A DNA stretch of 64,000 nucleotides from positions 124,001-188,000 of the forward strand of contig CBDBHZ010000013.1 of NCBI GenBank assembly GCA_965205905.1, given 5' to 3'. Below are positions 1-9,368 of the stretch, in pieces (the first letter of the stretch is position 1; every line of letters begins with the position of its first letter). This DNA comes from JAHZMA01 sp965205905 (GTDB lineage: Bacteria > Pseudomonadota > Alphaproteobacteria > JABAAW01 > JAHZMA01). The position numbers and the translations under genes were made by a program. Below the pieces are notes generated by a model. It worked only from the letters and a program-made list of their open reading frames with translations. It did not search any database and was not told where the DNA came from.

Positions 1-1525
1 ACACAATATCTTGCGATGGCACAATAATCGGCTTGCCATTGGCTGGCGATAACACATTATTAGTGGACATCATCAATACCCGTGCTTCCAGAATCGCTTC
101 TAGCGATAATGGTACATGCACTGCCATTTGGTCGCCATCAAAATCAGCATTAAATGCCGCGCAGACAAGCGGATGCAACTGAATCGCTTTGCCTTCAATC
201 AGGGTTGGTTCAAATGCTTGAATTCCCAAACGGTGTAAAGTCGGCGCACGGTTGAGTAACACAGGATGTTCGCGGATAACTTCTTCTAGAATATCCCAAA
301 TTTCTGGACGTTCACGTTCCACCATTCGTTTGGCCGCTTTAATGGTAGAAGCCATGCCGTAAATCTCTAATTTTGAGAAAATAAACGGTTTAAATAATTC
401 TAACGCCATCTTCTTTGGCAAACCGCATTGATGCAGTTTAAGGTTAGGTCCAACCACAATCACCGAACGCCCCGAATAATCAACACGTTTACCGAGTAAA
501 TTTTGCCGAAAACGCCCTTGCTTGCCTTTTAACATATCAGACAATGATTTTAACGGACGCTTATTACTGCCAACAATCACCCGTCCGCGCCTGCCATTAT
601 CAAACAAGGCATCAACCGATTCTTGCAACATGCGTTTTTCATTACGGATAATAATATCGGGCGCACCCAATTCCAACAAACGTTTCAAGCGATTGTTACG
701 GTTAATCACACGGCGATATAAATCATTAAGGTCAGAAGTTGCAAATCTGCCACCATCAAGCGGCACTAACGGACGCAATTCTGGTGGAATCACGGGCAAG
801 ACATCAATAATCATCCATTCAGGACGCATTTTGGTTTCATGCAATGATTCTAGCAATTTCAGCTTTTTCACCAATTTTTTCTTGCGGGTTTCCGAATTGG
901 TGGCTTGCAAATCTTCGCGCGCCTTTTCAATTTCAAGCGGCATATCCAGTTCATTTAACAGATATTTCACGGCTTCTGCGCCAATCATCGCTTTGAAATT
1001 TTCCGCGCCATGCTCGCGTTGGGCATTGAGATATTCTTGTTCAGTCAATGTTTGCTTATAGCTAAGGTCGGTCAAGCCCGGTTCTACCACCACATAATTT
1101 TCAAAATATAACACACGCTCTAAATTTTTCAGCAACATATCAAGCAACAAACCAATACGGCTGGGCAATGATTTCAAAAACCAAATATGGGCAACAGGTG
1201 CCGCCAATTCAATATGCCCCATACGTTCGCGCCGCACGCGTGATAATGTAACTTCAACACCGCATTTTTCGCAGACGATGCCTTTGAATTTCATTCTTTT
1301 ATATTTGCCACAGATACATTCGTAATCTTTGATAGGGCCAAAGACACGCGGACAAAACAAGCCATCACGTTCAGGTTTTAAGGTGCGATAATTGATGGTT
1401 TCAGGCTTCTTAATCTCGCCATACGACCATGAGCGAATCCGCTCAGGTGATACCAGCGAGATACGAATTAAATCAAAACCCGAAGAAATTTGTGGACGTT
1501 CAGTCGCTCTGGTTAGTTCATTCAT
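1..1525 (-). CDS. rpoC: RNA polymerase subunit beta' (3' part missing)
   Basis: N-terminal ~508 residues of the beta' subunit of RNA polymerase, which carries the catalytic magnesium site; the rest lies beyond the left edge. The protein starts MNELTRATERPQISSGFD. A zinc-binding cysteine cluster (CICG...CEKCG) lies near residues 70-90. The absolutely conserved NADFDGDQM loop, whose three aspartates hold the active-site magnesium, is encoded at about 124-150. The ATG at 1523-1525 lies 13 bases after the rpoB stop, so the two are co-transcribed. No frame break is visible in the part present. Identification is certain. Confidence 0.98.
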   Translation of the reverse strand, partial: MNELTRATERPQISSGFDLIRISLVSPERIRSWSYGEIKKPETINYRTLKPERDGLFCPRVFGPIKDYECICGKYKRMKFKGIVCEKCGVEVTLSRVRRERMGHIELAAPVAHIWFLKSLPSRIGLLLDMLLKNLERVLYFENYVVVEPGLTDLSYKQTLTEQEYLNAQREHGAENFKAMIGAEAVKYLLNELDMPLEIEKAREDLQATNSETRKKKLVKKLKLLESLHETKMRPEWMIIDVLPVIPPELRPLVPLDGGRFATSDLNDLYRRVINRNNRLKRLLELGAPDIIIRNEKRMLQESVDALFDNGRRGRVIVGSNKRPLKSLSDMLKGKQGRFRQNLLGKRVDYSGRSVIVVGPNLKLHQCGLPKKMALELFKPFIFSKLEIYGMASTIKAAKRMVERERPEIWDILEEVIREHPVLLNRAPTLHRLGIQAFEPTLIEGKAIQLHPLVCAAFNADFDGDQMAVHVPLSLEAILEARVLMMSTNNVLSPANGKPIIVPSQDIV

Positions 1526-1538
1526 GTTCGTTACCTTA

Positions 1539-4500
1539 TCAATTTTCGCTTAAGAGTTCTACATTCAGGCATAGTGAATGCAATTCTTTAATTAATACAT
1601 TAAAGGATTCTGGTATGCCCGCTTCAAAATTATTATCGCCACGCACAATCGCTTCATAGACTTTGGTGCGTCCCGAAATATCATCAGATTTCACGGTAAG
1701 CATTTCTTGCAATGTGTAAGCAGCACCGTAGGCTTCAAGTGCCCATACTTCCATCTCACCAAAACGCTGACCGCCAAATTGTGCTTTACCACCAAGCGGC
1801 TGTTGCGTTACCAGTGAATAGGGACCAATAGAACGGGCATGGATTTTATCATCAACCAGATGGTGTAATTTCAGCATATAAATATAGCCAACTGTTACCA
1901 TGCGATCAAAATATTCGCCTGTTCTGCCATCAATCAGCTTCATCTGACCGCTGGTAGGCAAGCCCGCACGTTCAAGCAAACTGTTCAACTTATCTTCTTT
2001 CACCCCGTCAAATACTGGCGTTGCCATAGGGATACCTTTTTCAAGATTACGCCCTAATAGCATAATGGCTTCATCATCCATCGATTTTAGCAATGCACGT
2101 TCTTCATCAGCATCATAAATATCATCTAATTTCGCCCGCAAATCAGTGAATTGCGCGCGGTTTTCGTTGACGGCTTGCACCACATCTGCCACTTGACGCC
2201 CTAATCCATGCGCTGCCCAACCCAAATGGGTTTCCAAAATCTGCCCAACATTCATCCGTGATGGCACACCAAGCGGATTAAGCGCCATATCAACAGGCGT
2301 TCCATCTTCCAAATACGGCATATCTTCGGCTGGCATAATACGCGAAATCACGCCCTTATTACCATGCCTGCCCGCCATTTTATCACCGGGTTGCAAATGC
2401 CGTTTCACTGCCAAAAACACCTTGACCATTTTCATCACACCGGGTTGCAAATCATCACCGCGCTGTAATTTATCAACCTTATCGTCAAAACGGGCATTTA
2501 ATGCGCCCACTTGTTCATCAAATAATTTTGCCAATGCTTCAATATTATCGTTGGCTTTGGCATCATTCACCACAATATGGCGCATCTGTGCCGAGTTTAA
2601 TTGTTGCAATTCATCTTCGGTAATCACTTTGCCTGCTTTGAGGGCATCAATGCCCTTGCTGACTTTTTTATCCCGCAGAATATCTTTCAAACGCCCTGCA
2701 AAAGCGCGTTCCAAAATAGCGCGTTCGGAATCACGGTCTTGTGCCAAACGCTTAATTTCCGCCTGTTCAATCGCCATTGACCGCTCATCTTTCTCGATAC
2801 CTGTGCGCGAAAATACCCGCACATCGACCACCGTGCCAATAACACCCGATGGCACACGCAATGATGTATCACGCATATCAGAGGCTTTTTCGCCAAAAAT
2901 CGCCCGCAATAATTTTTCTTCGGGCGTGATAGGAGACTCACCTTTGGGGGTTACTTTGCCCACCAAAATATCGCCGCCCTTAACTTCAGCACCAATATAG
3001 ACAATGCCTGCCTCGTCCAAATTACGCAACGCTTCTTCACCAACATTCGGAATATCACGGGTAATATCTTCTTCGCCCAATTTGGTATCGCGCGCCACAA
3101 CCTCATGCTCTTCAATATGGATTGATGTGAACACATCATCACGCACAATCCGTTCCGATATCAGGATTGAATCCTCAAAATTATAACCATTCCATGGCAA
3201 AAATGCCACCAACACATTGCGCCCTAATGCCAACTCGCCTAAATCGGTGGCTGGTCCATCAGCGATAATATCACCCGCTGTTACCGTATCGCCTTCGCGC
3301 ACCAATGGGCGCTGATTGATACAAGTATTTTGATTTGAACGCTGAAATTTCAGCAAATTATAAATATCAACACTACTTTTCGAACTTTCAGTCTCTTCGG
3401 TAACGCTAATCACAATGCGGGTTGCATCAACATGGTCAATCGTACCACCACGTTTTGCCACCACCGTAACGCCAGAATCACGCGCCACCCTTGCTTCAAT
3501 CCCCGTGCCGACAAGCGGCGCTTCAGTCCGCAATAATGGCACAGCTTGCCGCTGCATGTTAGACCCCATTAAGGCGCGATTGGCATCATCATTTTCCAAA
3601 AACGGAATCAATGCCGCTGCTACCGATACCACCTGTTTCGGCGATACGTCGATATAGTCAACTTCTGATGGGTCAACCACAGAATATTCACCAGATTGCC
3701 TTGATGGAATCATCTCACCAGCAACCAATTTGTTACCCGCATCAACACGCGCACTTGCTTGCCCAATCGTATGATTGCCTTCTTCACCAGCCGCCATATA
3801 ATTAATATCTTTGGCAACCACGCCATCTTCAACCTTACGGTATGGCGTTTCGATAAAGCCATATTCATTAACCCGCGCATAAGTAGCGAGTGAATTAATC
3901 AAGCCAATATTTGGCCCTTCAGGCGTTTCAATCGGGCAAATTCTGCCATAATGAGTGGGATGCACATCGCGCACCTCAAAGCCTGCACGTTCACGCGTTA
4001 AACCACCCGGCCCTAATGCTGATAAACGCCTTTTATGAGTGATTTCCGATAATGGATTGGTTTGATCCATAAATTGTGATAATTGCGAGCCTGTGAAAAA
4101 ATCACGCACCGCTGCCACAATCGGTTTTGAATTAATCAAATCTTGCGGGGTTACCACATCAATATCTACCGTGCCCATTCTTTCGCGCACCGCACGTTCC
4201 ATGCGAAGCAAGCCAACGCGATATTGGTTTTCTAGCAACTCACCTACCGAACGCACACGCCGATTGCCCAGATGGTCGATATCATCAACATCACCATGCC
4301 CATCACGTATCCGAAGCAATTCGCCAATCACTGCCAGCAAATCGCTTTTGCGTAAAATACGCATGGTATCATCAGAATCTTCAATGCCCAAACGGCTATT
4401 CATTTTTACCCGCCCCACAGCCGATAAATCATAACGGTCGGGGTCAAAAAACAGACTATATAATAGCCCTTGCGCGCTTTCCAAAGTTGGCGGTTCGCCC

Positions 4501-5726
4501 GGACGAATAACCCTGTAAATATCGGTGAGGGCTTCATCACGGTTACGGTTTTTATCAGCATTCATGGTGTTACGCAAATGCGGCCCAACCGATTGATTGT
4601 CAATATCTAATAATTGCAACTGATTGATTTTCATCATTTTGAATTGCGCCAATAATTCGGCGGTCAGCATATCGCCCGCTTCGGCAATCACAATGCCTGT
4701 TTGCTCGTCAACAATATCTTCTGCCAAATAGCTATCGAACATGAATTGTTCGGAAACGAGGATTTCTTTAACGCCTGCTTTAACGATTTTTTCAAGCGCA
4801 TTTTTGCCTAATTTTTTATCTTTTTCTGCCAACACATCGCCCGTTTTGGCATCAATCAAATCGCTCCGTAACGGCACACCCTTATAGGCATCAACATCAA
4901 GCGGCGTTACCCATTTATCTTTTTTGTTGCTATAGGTTTTCGCCCCATAAAATGAGTTTAAGATTTCTTCGCGTGACATACCCTGAATCCGAATATCAGT
5001 AATATCTAGCTTCTCGCCTTTTTTATCATATTCGGCACGTAATTTTTCAGTCTCGCGCGATTCAAGCGCCATCAGTAAAGTGGTAACTGGTATCTTCTTT
5101 TTACGGTCAATTCTAACATGTAGAATATCTTTGGCATCAAATTCAAAATCTAGCCACGAGCCACGATAAGGGATAATCCTTGCCGAATAAATCAGCTTAC
5201 CGCCTGCCAATGTTTTGCCCTTATCATGGTCGTAAAACACGCCCGGTGAACGGTGCATCTGGCTAACAATAACGCGTTCCGCGCCATTAACCACAAAAGT
5301 GCCATTTGCAGTCATCAGTGGGATATGCCCCATATAGACTTCATTCTCGCGGACATCACGCATGGTATGCGCGCCTGTTTTTTCATCAATATCGCGAATT
5401 GCAAGCCGCAATTTTACGCGCAAAGGTGCGGAGTAAGTCATGTCGCGTTGCAAACATTCTTCCACATCATATTTTGGCTTTTCTAATTCATAATCCGTAA
5501 ATTCAAGGCTCATTTGCCCTGTTAAATCCTGAATGGGGAAGACTTGCTTAAACACATTGGCAATGCCGAATACTTGCTTGCTGGTGCTGCCACCAACCCC
5601 TAAAAAAGCATCATAAGATGATTTTTGCACTTCAATCAAATTGGGGATGTCAATGCTCTCCTCAATTGTGCCAAAATTTTTGCGAAGCCGCATACGCCCT
5701 GTAAAAGAATGAATGTCCGATACCAT
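1539..5726 (-). CDS. rpoB: RNA polymerase subunit beta
   Basis: Full-length beta subunit of RNA polymerase, 1,395 residues from the chosen start. The reading frame is open 10 codons further upstream (to 5756), but the ATG at 5724-5726 is preferred. It gives MVSDIHSFTGRMRLRKNFG, which aligns with the usual alphaproteobacterial N-terminus, and a GAGAG ribosome-binding site lies just upstream. The rifampicin pocket (SQLSQFMDQTNPLSEITHK, then RRLSALGPGGL) has the residues of drug-sensitive enzymes: Gln, Asp, His and Ser at the positions usually mutated. It lies between rplL and rpoC in the standard operon. The frame is intact over 4.2 kb. Confidence 0.98.
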   Translation of the reverse strand: MVSDIHSFTGRMRLRKNFGTIEESIDIPNLIEVQKSSYDAFLGVGGSTSKQVFGIANVFKQVFPIQDLTGQMSLEFTDYELEKPKYDVEECLQRDMTYSAPLRVKLRLAIRDIDEKTGAHTMRDVRENEVYMGHIPLMTANGTFVVNGAERVIVSQMHRSPGVFYDHDKGKTLAGGKLIYSARIIPYRGSWLDFEFDAKDILHVRIDRKKKIPVTTLLMALESRETEKLRAEYDKKGEKLDITDIRIQGMSREEILNSFYGAKTYSNKKDKWVTPLDVDAYKGVPLRSDLIDAKTGDVLAEKDKKLGKNALEKIVKAGVKEILVSEQFMFDSYLAEDIVDEQTGIVIAEAGDMLTAELLAQFKMMKINQLQLLDIDNQSVGPHLRNTMNADKNRNRDEALTDIYRVIRPGEPPTLESAQGLLYSLFFDPDRYDLSAVGRVKMNSRLGIEDSDDTMRILRKSDLLAVIGELLRIRDGHGDVDDIDHLGNRRVRSVGELLENQYRVGLLRMERAVRERMGTVDIDVVTPQDLINSKPIVAAVRDFFTGSQLSQFMDQTNPLSEITHKRRLSALGPGGLTRERAGFEVRDVHPTHYGRICPIETPEGPNIGLINSLATYARVNEYGFIETPYRKVEDGVVAKDINYMAAGEEGNHTIGQASARVDAGNKLVAGEMIPSRQSGEYSVVDPSEVDYIDVSPKQVVSVAAALIPFLENDDANRALMGSNMQRQAVPLLRTEAPLVGTGIEARVARDSGVTVVAKRGGTIDHVDATRIVISVTEETESSKSSVDIYNLLKFQRSNQNTCINQRPLVREGDTVTAGDIIADGPATDLGELALGRNVLVAFLPWNGYNFEDSILISERIVRDDVFTSIHIEEHEVVARDTKLGEEDITRDIPNVGEEALRNLDEAGIVYIGAEVKGGDILVGKVTPKGESPITPEEKLLRAIFGEKASDMRDTSLRVPSGVIGTVVDVRVFSRTGIEKDERSMAIEQAEIKRLAQDRDSERAILERAFAGRLKDILRDKKVSKGIDALKAGKVITEDELQQLNSAQMRHIVVNDAKANDNIEALAKLFDEQVGALNARFDDKVDKLQRGDDLQPGVMKMVKVFLAVKRHLQPGDKMAGRHGNKGVISRIMPAEDMPYLEDGTPVDMALNPLGVPSRMNVGQILETHLGWAAHGLGRQVADVVQAVNENRAQFTDLRAKLDDIYDADEERALLKSMDDEAIMLLGRNLEKGIPMATPVFDGVKEDKLNSLLERAGLPTSGQMKLIDGRTGEYFDRMVTVGYIYMLKLHHLVDDKIHARSIGPYSLVTQQPLGGKAQFGGQRFGEMEVWALEAYGAAYTLQEMLTVKSDDISGRTKVYEAIVRGDNNFEAGIPESFNVLIKELHSLCLNVELLSEN

Positions 5727-5766
5727 AAAATGTCTCTCGATAATGTATATTCTCAATTTCTCTCTT

Positions 5767-5825
5767 GTTTCGCTTTAACGCATCCGCAAGATAATGATGC
5801 CCGTTTTATATTTTAAGCGCGAAAC
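5767..5825 (-). promoter_or_regulatory. Nested stem-loop in the rplL-rpoB spacer
   Basis: Outer arms GTTTCGC (5767-5773) and GCGAAAC (5819-5825) are perfectly complementary. Inside them GCATC and GATGC form a second stem. No U-run follows on the minus strand, so it is not a simple terminator. In enterobacteria this spacer holds an attenuator and an RNase III cleavage hairpin that set the rplL:rpoB ratio. A similar role here is inferred from position only. Confidence 0.4.
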
Positions 5826-5845
5826 GGACAAAAACGCTTTCAAGA

Positions 5846-6214
5846 TTACTTGATTTCAACTGTTGCGCCAACGCCTTCCAGTTTCTTCTTAATCTCGTCA
5901 GCTTCATCTTGCTTCACGCCTTCTTTAACTGCCGCAGGTGCAGATTCAACCAAATCTTTGGCTTCTTTAAGCCCTAATCCAGTTACGCCGCGAACCTCTT
6001 TAATCACATTGATTTTTTGGTCGCCTGCCTTTGTTAGCATAACATCAAAGGTGTCTTTGACTTCTGCTACCGCCGCATCAGCTGGTGCCGCTGCTACTGC
6101 TACAGGTGCTGCTGCTGAAACACCCCATTTTTCTTCTAATAATGTTGATAATTCAGCTGCTTCTAATATTGTTAAAGCTGATAAACTATCTACCAATTTA
6201 TTTAAATCTGCCAT
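5846..6214 (-). CDS. rplL: 50S ribosomal protein L7/L12
   Basis: Stalk protein of the large ribosomal subunit that recruits translation GTPases; 122 residues. The N-terminal dimerisation helix region (MADLNKLVDSLSALTILEAA) is followed by an Ala/Pro/Val-rich hinge around residues 34-50 and the globular C-terminal domain (KINVIKEVRG, GLKEAKDLVE, ending GATVEIK). The start is the ATG at 6212-6214, with an AGGAGA ribosome-binding site upstream. A TTG eight codons further out would add residues foreign to the family. It follows rplJ by 61 bases. Confidence 0.97.
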   Translation of the reverse strand: MADLNKLVDSLSALTILEAAELSTLLEEKWGVSAAAPVAVAAAPADAAVAEVKDTFDVMLTKAGDQKINVIKEVRGVTGLGLKEAKDLVESAPAAVKEGVKQDEADEIKKKLEGVGATVEIK

Positions 6215-6275
6215 TTTGTTTCTCCTGAATGATGACAATGTAATGTGAATACCGTTTTATTAATCGCTTAAAAAA

Positions 6276-6788
6276 CTATGCTCCGTTGCCTTGATAGCCT
6301 GCAATCTGCCGTGCTATCCCTGCCCCTGATGCTTTGGTAAGCTGTGCAATTTTGCCCGCTGGTGCTTGCAAAATGCCGATAAGCTGACCGCGCAACACAT
6401 CTAATGGTGGCAATGCTGCCAATGCCTTAATGGCATTCGCATCTAATATTTGACCATCCAAACATGCTGTTACTAGCTGTAATTTTTCATTTGTTTTGGC
6501 AAATTCCACTGTCACTTTTGCCGCTGCCACTGGGTCATCAGACCAAGCGATAGCAGTAGGACCTTGAAAATATGCTTCAAGCGATTCAAACGGCGTTCCC
6601 GCAAGTGCACGTTTCACAACTCGGTTTTTTGTAACCTTGTAAGAAGCGCCCACTGCGCGCATTTTACTGCGTAATGCGGTGCTTTCGCTGACTGTTAAAC
6701 CCTGATTATGTGTCATAACCACGATTTTAGCATCTTGAAACACTTGTTGCATTTCGCTGACCAATGCTGCTTTTTCTTCACGCGTCAC
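6276..6788 (-). CDS. rplJ: 50S ribosomal protein L10
   Basis: L10 (170 residues) anchors the L7/L12 dimers to 23S rRNA, and in many bacteria its complex with L12 represses its own mRNA. The N-terminus MTREEKAALVSEM, the central VTKNRVVKRAL segment and the C-terminal helix region (LRGQLIGILQAPAGK) are typical. The start is GTG at 6786-6788, six bases after a GGAGAG ribosome-binding site. A weak start codon preceded by a structured leader fits autoregulation at translation initiation. Confidence 0.97.
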   Translation of the reverse strand: MTREEKAALVSEMQQVFQDAKIVVMTHNQGLTVSESTALRSKMRAVGASYKVTKNRVVKRALAGTPFESLEAYFQGPTAIAWSDDPVAAAKVTVEFAKTNEKLQLVTACLDGQILDANAIKALAALPPLDVLRGQLIGILQAPAGKIAQLTKASGAGIARQIAGYQGNGA

Positions 6789-7000
6789 GGGTAACTCTCC
6801 GTTTTTTTAAGTTAAACAACAATTTTTACCACATTATTATGATAAAAACCTTTCGTCCTTTATTCAGGGAAACCCTGTCTCATCTAGGCTAAGCTTTTGC
6901 CAATTAAGCCATTTTTATATCACTAAAAACAGCACCTAAAATCTTGGACAAACAACATAGCGGTAATTCCATCACCGCCATATCATTCTATGATAGCAGA
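6789..7000 (-). promoter_or_regulatory. rplA-rplJ spacer: probable L10 autoregulatory leader
   Basis: This 212-base spacer is unusually long for the operon. On the minus strand it holds a weak hairpin just after rplA (arms at 6960-6964 and 6974-6978), a GGCTTA...TAGCC stem-loop (about 6887-6910), and CAGGG-TTT-CCCTG (6865-6877) about 75 bases before the rplJ start. In many bacteria the rplJ leader binds the L10-L12 complex. Assignment rests on position and these hairpins; I could not match it to a covariance model. Confidence 0.45.
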
Positions 7001-7690
7001 TTAAATATCCGCCAAATCAAGTTTCAGCCCCACCCCCATGGTAGAAGATAGGCTAATTTTCTTGATATATGTTCCTTTTGCGCCTTCGGGCTTGGCATTT
7101 TTGACCGCATTGATAACGGCGCGCGCATTTTCGGCGATTTTCTCGTCAGTAAAGCTGATTTTACCAACCCCAACATGCACGATGCCTGTTTTTTCAACGC
7201 GATATTCTACTTCGCCCGCTTTTGCCGCTTTCACCGCATCGCCAACATTCACCGTTACCGTGCCAACTTTGGGATTCGGCATCAAGCCTTTTGGCCCTAA
7301 TATACGTGCCACTCTGCCAACCAGCGCCATCATATCGGGACTTGCGATACAGCGGTCAAAATTAATCTCGCCTTTTTGAATCGCTTCCACCAATTCTTCT
7401 GCACCCACAATATCAGCACCTGCGGCTTTCGCCTCATCAGCCTTATCATCACGGGCAAAAACCGCCACCCTTACTGTTTTACCAGTGCCATTTGGCAGCT
7501 GCACTGTGCCACGCACTTGTTGATCGGCATGGCGTGGGTCAACACCCAAATTCATTGCAATTTCAACGGTTTCGTCAAATTTTACTTTGGAATTGTCTCG
7601 CATTTTTTTAACAGCTTCAGCCAAAGGATAGTCTTTATTTTTATCAATATCACCATAAGCGGTGCGTAATCTTTTACCTAATTTTGCCAT
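7001..7690 (-). CDS. rplA: 50S ribosomal protein L1
   Basis: L1 (229 residues) binds 23S rRNA at the mobile stalk near the E site and in many bacteria represses the rplK-rplA mRNA. The N-terminus MAKLGKRLRTAYGDIDK, the GVDPRHADQQVRGTVQLPNG segment and the signature near residues 120-150 (ILGPKGLMPNPKVGTV) are all present. The ATG at 7688-7690 follows GGAGGC, and the gene starts 9 bases after the rplK stop, so translation of the pair is probably coupled. Confidence 0.97.
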   Translation of the reverse strand: MAKLGKRLRTAYGDIDKNKDYPLAEAVKKMRDNSKVKFDETVEIAMNLGVDPRHADQQVRGTVQLPNGTGKTVRVAVFARDDKADEAKAAGADIVGAEELVEAIQKGEINFDRCIASPDMMALVGRVARILGPKGLMPNPKVGTVTVNVGDAVKAAKAGEVEYRVEKTGIVHVGVGKISFTDEKIAENARAVINAVKNAKPEGAKGTYIKKISLSSTMGVGLKLDLADI

Positions 7691-7699
7691 AACCGCCTC

Positions 7700-8128
7700 C
7701 TAATCTATCACGCGCAAGCCCATCGCCTGCGCCGAGCCTGCGATAATTTTAATCGCCGCATCAATATCATTTGCATTTAAATCTTGCATTTTCGCTTCCG
7801 CAATTTCTTGTAATTGCGCACGGGTAATTTCAGCTTTCACCTCACGACCCGGGGTATTTGCACCCTTATCAATATTCACAGCTTTACGCAAGAAATAGCT
7901 TGCGGGAGGCGTTTTGGTAACAAATTCAAAACTTCTATCCTCGTAAGCAGTGATAATCACTGGAATCGGCATGCCTTCTTCCATATTTTGAGTGGCGGCA
8001 TTAAACGCCTTACAAAAATCCATAATATTCAAACCACGTTGCCCCAATGCTGGACCCAGCGACTGCGATGGTGCCGCCTTGCCAGCAGGCACTTGTAGCT
8101 TGATATAGCCTGCTATTTTTTTCGCCAT
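7700..8128 (-). CDS. rplK: 50S ribosomal protein L11
   Basis: L11 (142 residues) sits at the base of the ribosomal stalk in the GTPase-associated centre and is needed for RelA-dependent stringent signalling. The N-terminal domain shows KLQVPAGKAAPSQSLGPALG and the C-terminal RNA-binding domain ends GSAQAMGLRVID. The ATG at 8126-8128 has an AAAGGGA ribosome-binding site. It is first in the rplK-rplA pair; the 104-base gap from nusG could hold a secondary promoter, but I see no clear one. Confidence 0.97.
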   Translation of the reverse strand: MAKKIAGYIKLQVPAGKAAPSQSLGPALGQRGLNIMDFCKAFNAATQNMEEGMPIPVIITAYEDRSFEFVTKTPPASYFLRKAVNIDKGANTPGREVKAEITRAQLQEIAEAKMQDLNANDIDAAIKIIAGSAQAMGLRVID

Positions 8129-8232
8129 TTTATTCCCTTTCTATGAAAGATATGTGCATCTGCAAATTTGCAAATGCCCATGTAATAATAGGGATGTGGT
8201 GCGACAAATGGCTATGTCTCCCACAACTTTCT

Positions 8233-8754
8233 TCAAACTTTTTCAACCTGCGAATAGGAAAGCACCACTGGGGTTGCCCTTCCAAAAATCGCCACTAAAA
8301 CCTTAATTTGCGAGCGTTCCTCGTCAACTTCTTCAATATTGCCGTTAAATGATGCAAATGGCCCATCAGTAACCCGCACCGCATCGCCAACCGTGAATAC
8401 TGCGCCAGTTTTTGCGAGCGACACGCCTTCTTCGATTTGCTTTTTAACGCTTAACACTTCTTGTTCAGATATTGGAATAGGAATGCCGTTATTGCCTAGA
8501 AAATCCGTTACTTTTGGCGTATCTTTCACCAAATGCCAGCTTTCATTATTCATTTCCATCTGCACCATAATATAGCCCGGGAAAAACTTGCGTTCGGCGG
8601 TATATTTACGCCCACGCGATATTTCCACTGTTTGCTGCATTGGCACCAAAATATCCTTAATATCGTCAATATTCTTCTGTTTAGATTGCTCTAAAATCGA
8701 CTGCGACACTCTCTGTTCGAAGCCCGAATATACATGCACAACATACCATTCCAT
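8233..8754 (-). CDS. nusG: Transcription termination/antitermination factor NusG
   Basis: NusG (173 residues) binds RNA polymerase, suppresses pausing and links the enzyme to Rho or the ribosome. The N-terminal NGN domain begins MEWYVVHVYSGFEQRV and includes FFPGYIMVQMEM. The C-terminal KOW domain (about residues 122-155) contains VGDAVRVTDGPFASFNG. It lies 12 bases after secE in the conserved order. The frame is intact. Confidence 0.97.
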   Translation of the reverse strand: MEWYVVHVYSGFEQRVSQSILEQSKQKNIDDIKDILVPMQQTVEISRGRKYTAERKFFPGYIMVQMEMNNESWHLVKDTPKVTDFLGNNGIPIPISEQEVLSVKKQIEEGVSLAKTGAVFTVGDAVRVTDGPFASFNGNIEEVDEERSQIKVLVAIFGRATPVVLSYSQVEKV

Positions 8755-8766
8755 TTTACGTTCTTC

Positions 8767-8967
8767 CTAACCGCCAATAATCAAGCCAACGCCGTATGCG
8801 ATAACCTGATCTACCAGTAAAAAGAAAATTGACATGATAATCACCATCACAAAAACGCTGATGGTTGAAAATATCACCTCTTTACGTTTCGGCCATGTTA
8901 CCCGCCCCATCTCTTGACGGACTTGTCTCATAAATTGTGCTGGAGTTGTTTTTGCCACTTTGCCCAA
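8767..8967 (-). CDS. secE: Preprotein translocase subunit SecE
   Basis: A short SecE (66 residues) of the single-membrane-span type usual in alphaproteobacteria. The amphipathic helix contains the conserved EMGRVTWPKRKEV segment (about 19-31), followed by one membrane segment (about 34-60). It stabilises SecY in the SecYEG channel. It is now the first gene of the operon. Its usual upstream neighbour, tRNA-Trp, lies some 24.5 kb away on the same strand, so secE must use a promoter in the adjoining island edge. Confidence 0.96.
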   Translation of the reverse strand: MGKVAKTTPAQFMRQVRQEMGRVTWPKRKEVIFSTISVFVMVIIMSIFFLLVDQVIAYGVGLIIGG

Positions 8968-9368
8968 AACCCTAATAATATTACTCTACAACCATATTGC
9001 CTTTAAGTATCGTTTCAAACATCTTAGATTGAAACAACCATATTGACAATAATATTTATAGATTAAACGCAAAATAAAGCAACTACCCGTTAATTTAGGC
9101 AATCGCTTTGATTACATTAAATCTATAAAACAAATTTTTGTGATACTTTTTCATAAACCCATCTGGCGCGCATCAAATGTATCAGAATGTTACTTAACAT
9201 ATCCGTCAAACATAAGTCAAGGGGTTTTTTGCTATTTTCACAATAAATCATTATCATGCGATTGACAAATAAAGACTCACATTATCTTCAATTTTTTTGC
9301 ATAATCAATCAAACCACTATATGATAGGATAGGTTAAGAATTTTTGAGTTAATTTTAAGGTGGTAACC
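8968..9368 (+). promoter_or_regulatory. Divergent spacer between secE and xdh: promoter region
   Basis: No gene is visible in these 401 bases, which separate two divergent genes. For the plus-strand xdh there is TTGACA (9262-9267) with a TATCTT 15 bases later (9283-9288), an imperfect spacing. For minus-strand secE the candidates are a TTGACT read at 9220-9215 and a TTGACG at 9209-9204, with only weak -10 hexamers. GTTTCAA/TTGAAAC arms (9012-9018 and 9029-9035) form a 7-bp dyad about 45 bases before secE that could be an operator. These promoter calls are tentative. Confidence 0.35.

Noticed and set aside
3990..4110. Rifampicin-resistance substitutions in rpoB
   Set aside because: The pocket residues are those of the sensitive form.
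5850..6248. Long open frame antisense to rplL, and similar frames antisense to rpoB, rplA and the giant lipoprotein
   Set aside because: They mirror the codon usage of recognised genes, have no family motifs and no ribosome-binding sites.
9100..9368. A purine or molybdenum-cofactor riboswitch before xdh
   Set aside because: No paired structure matching either aptamer could be traced in the leader.
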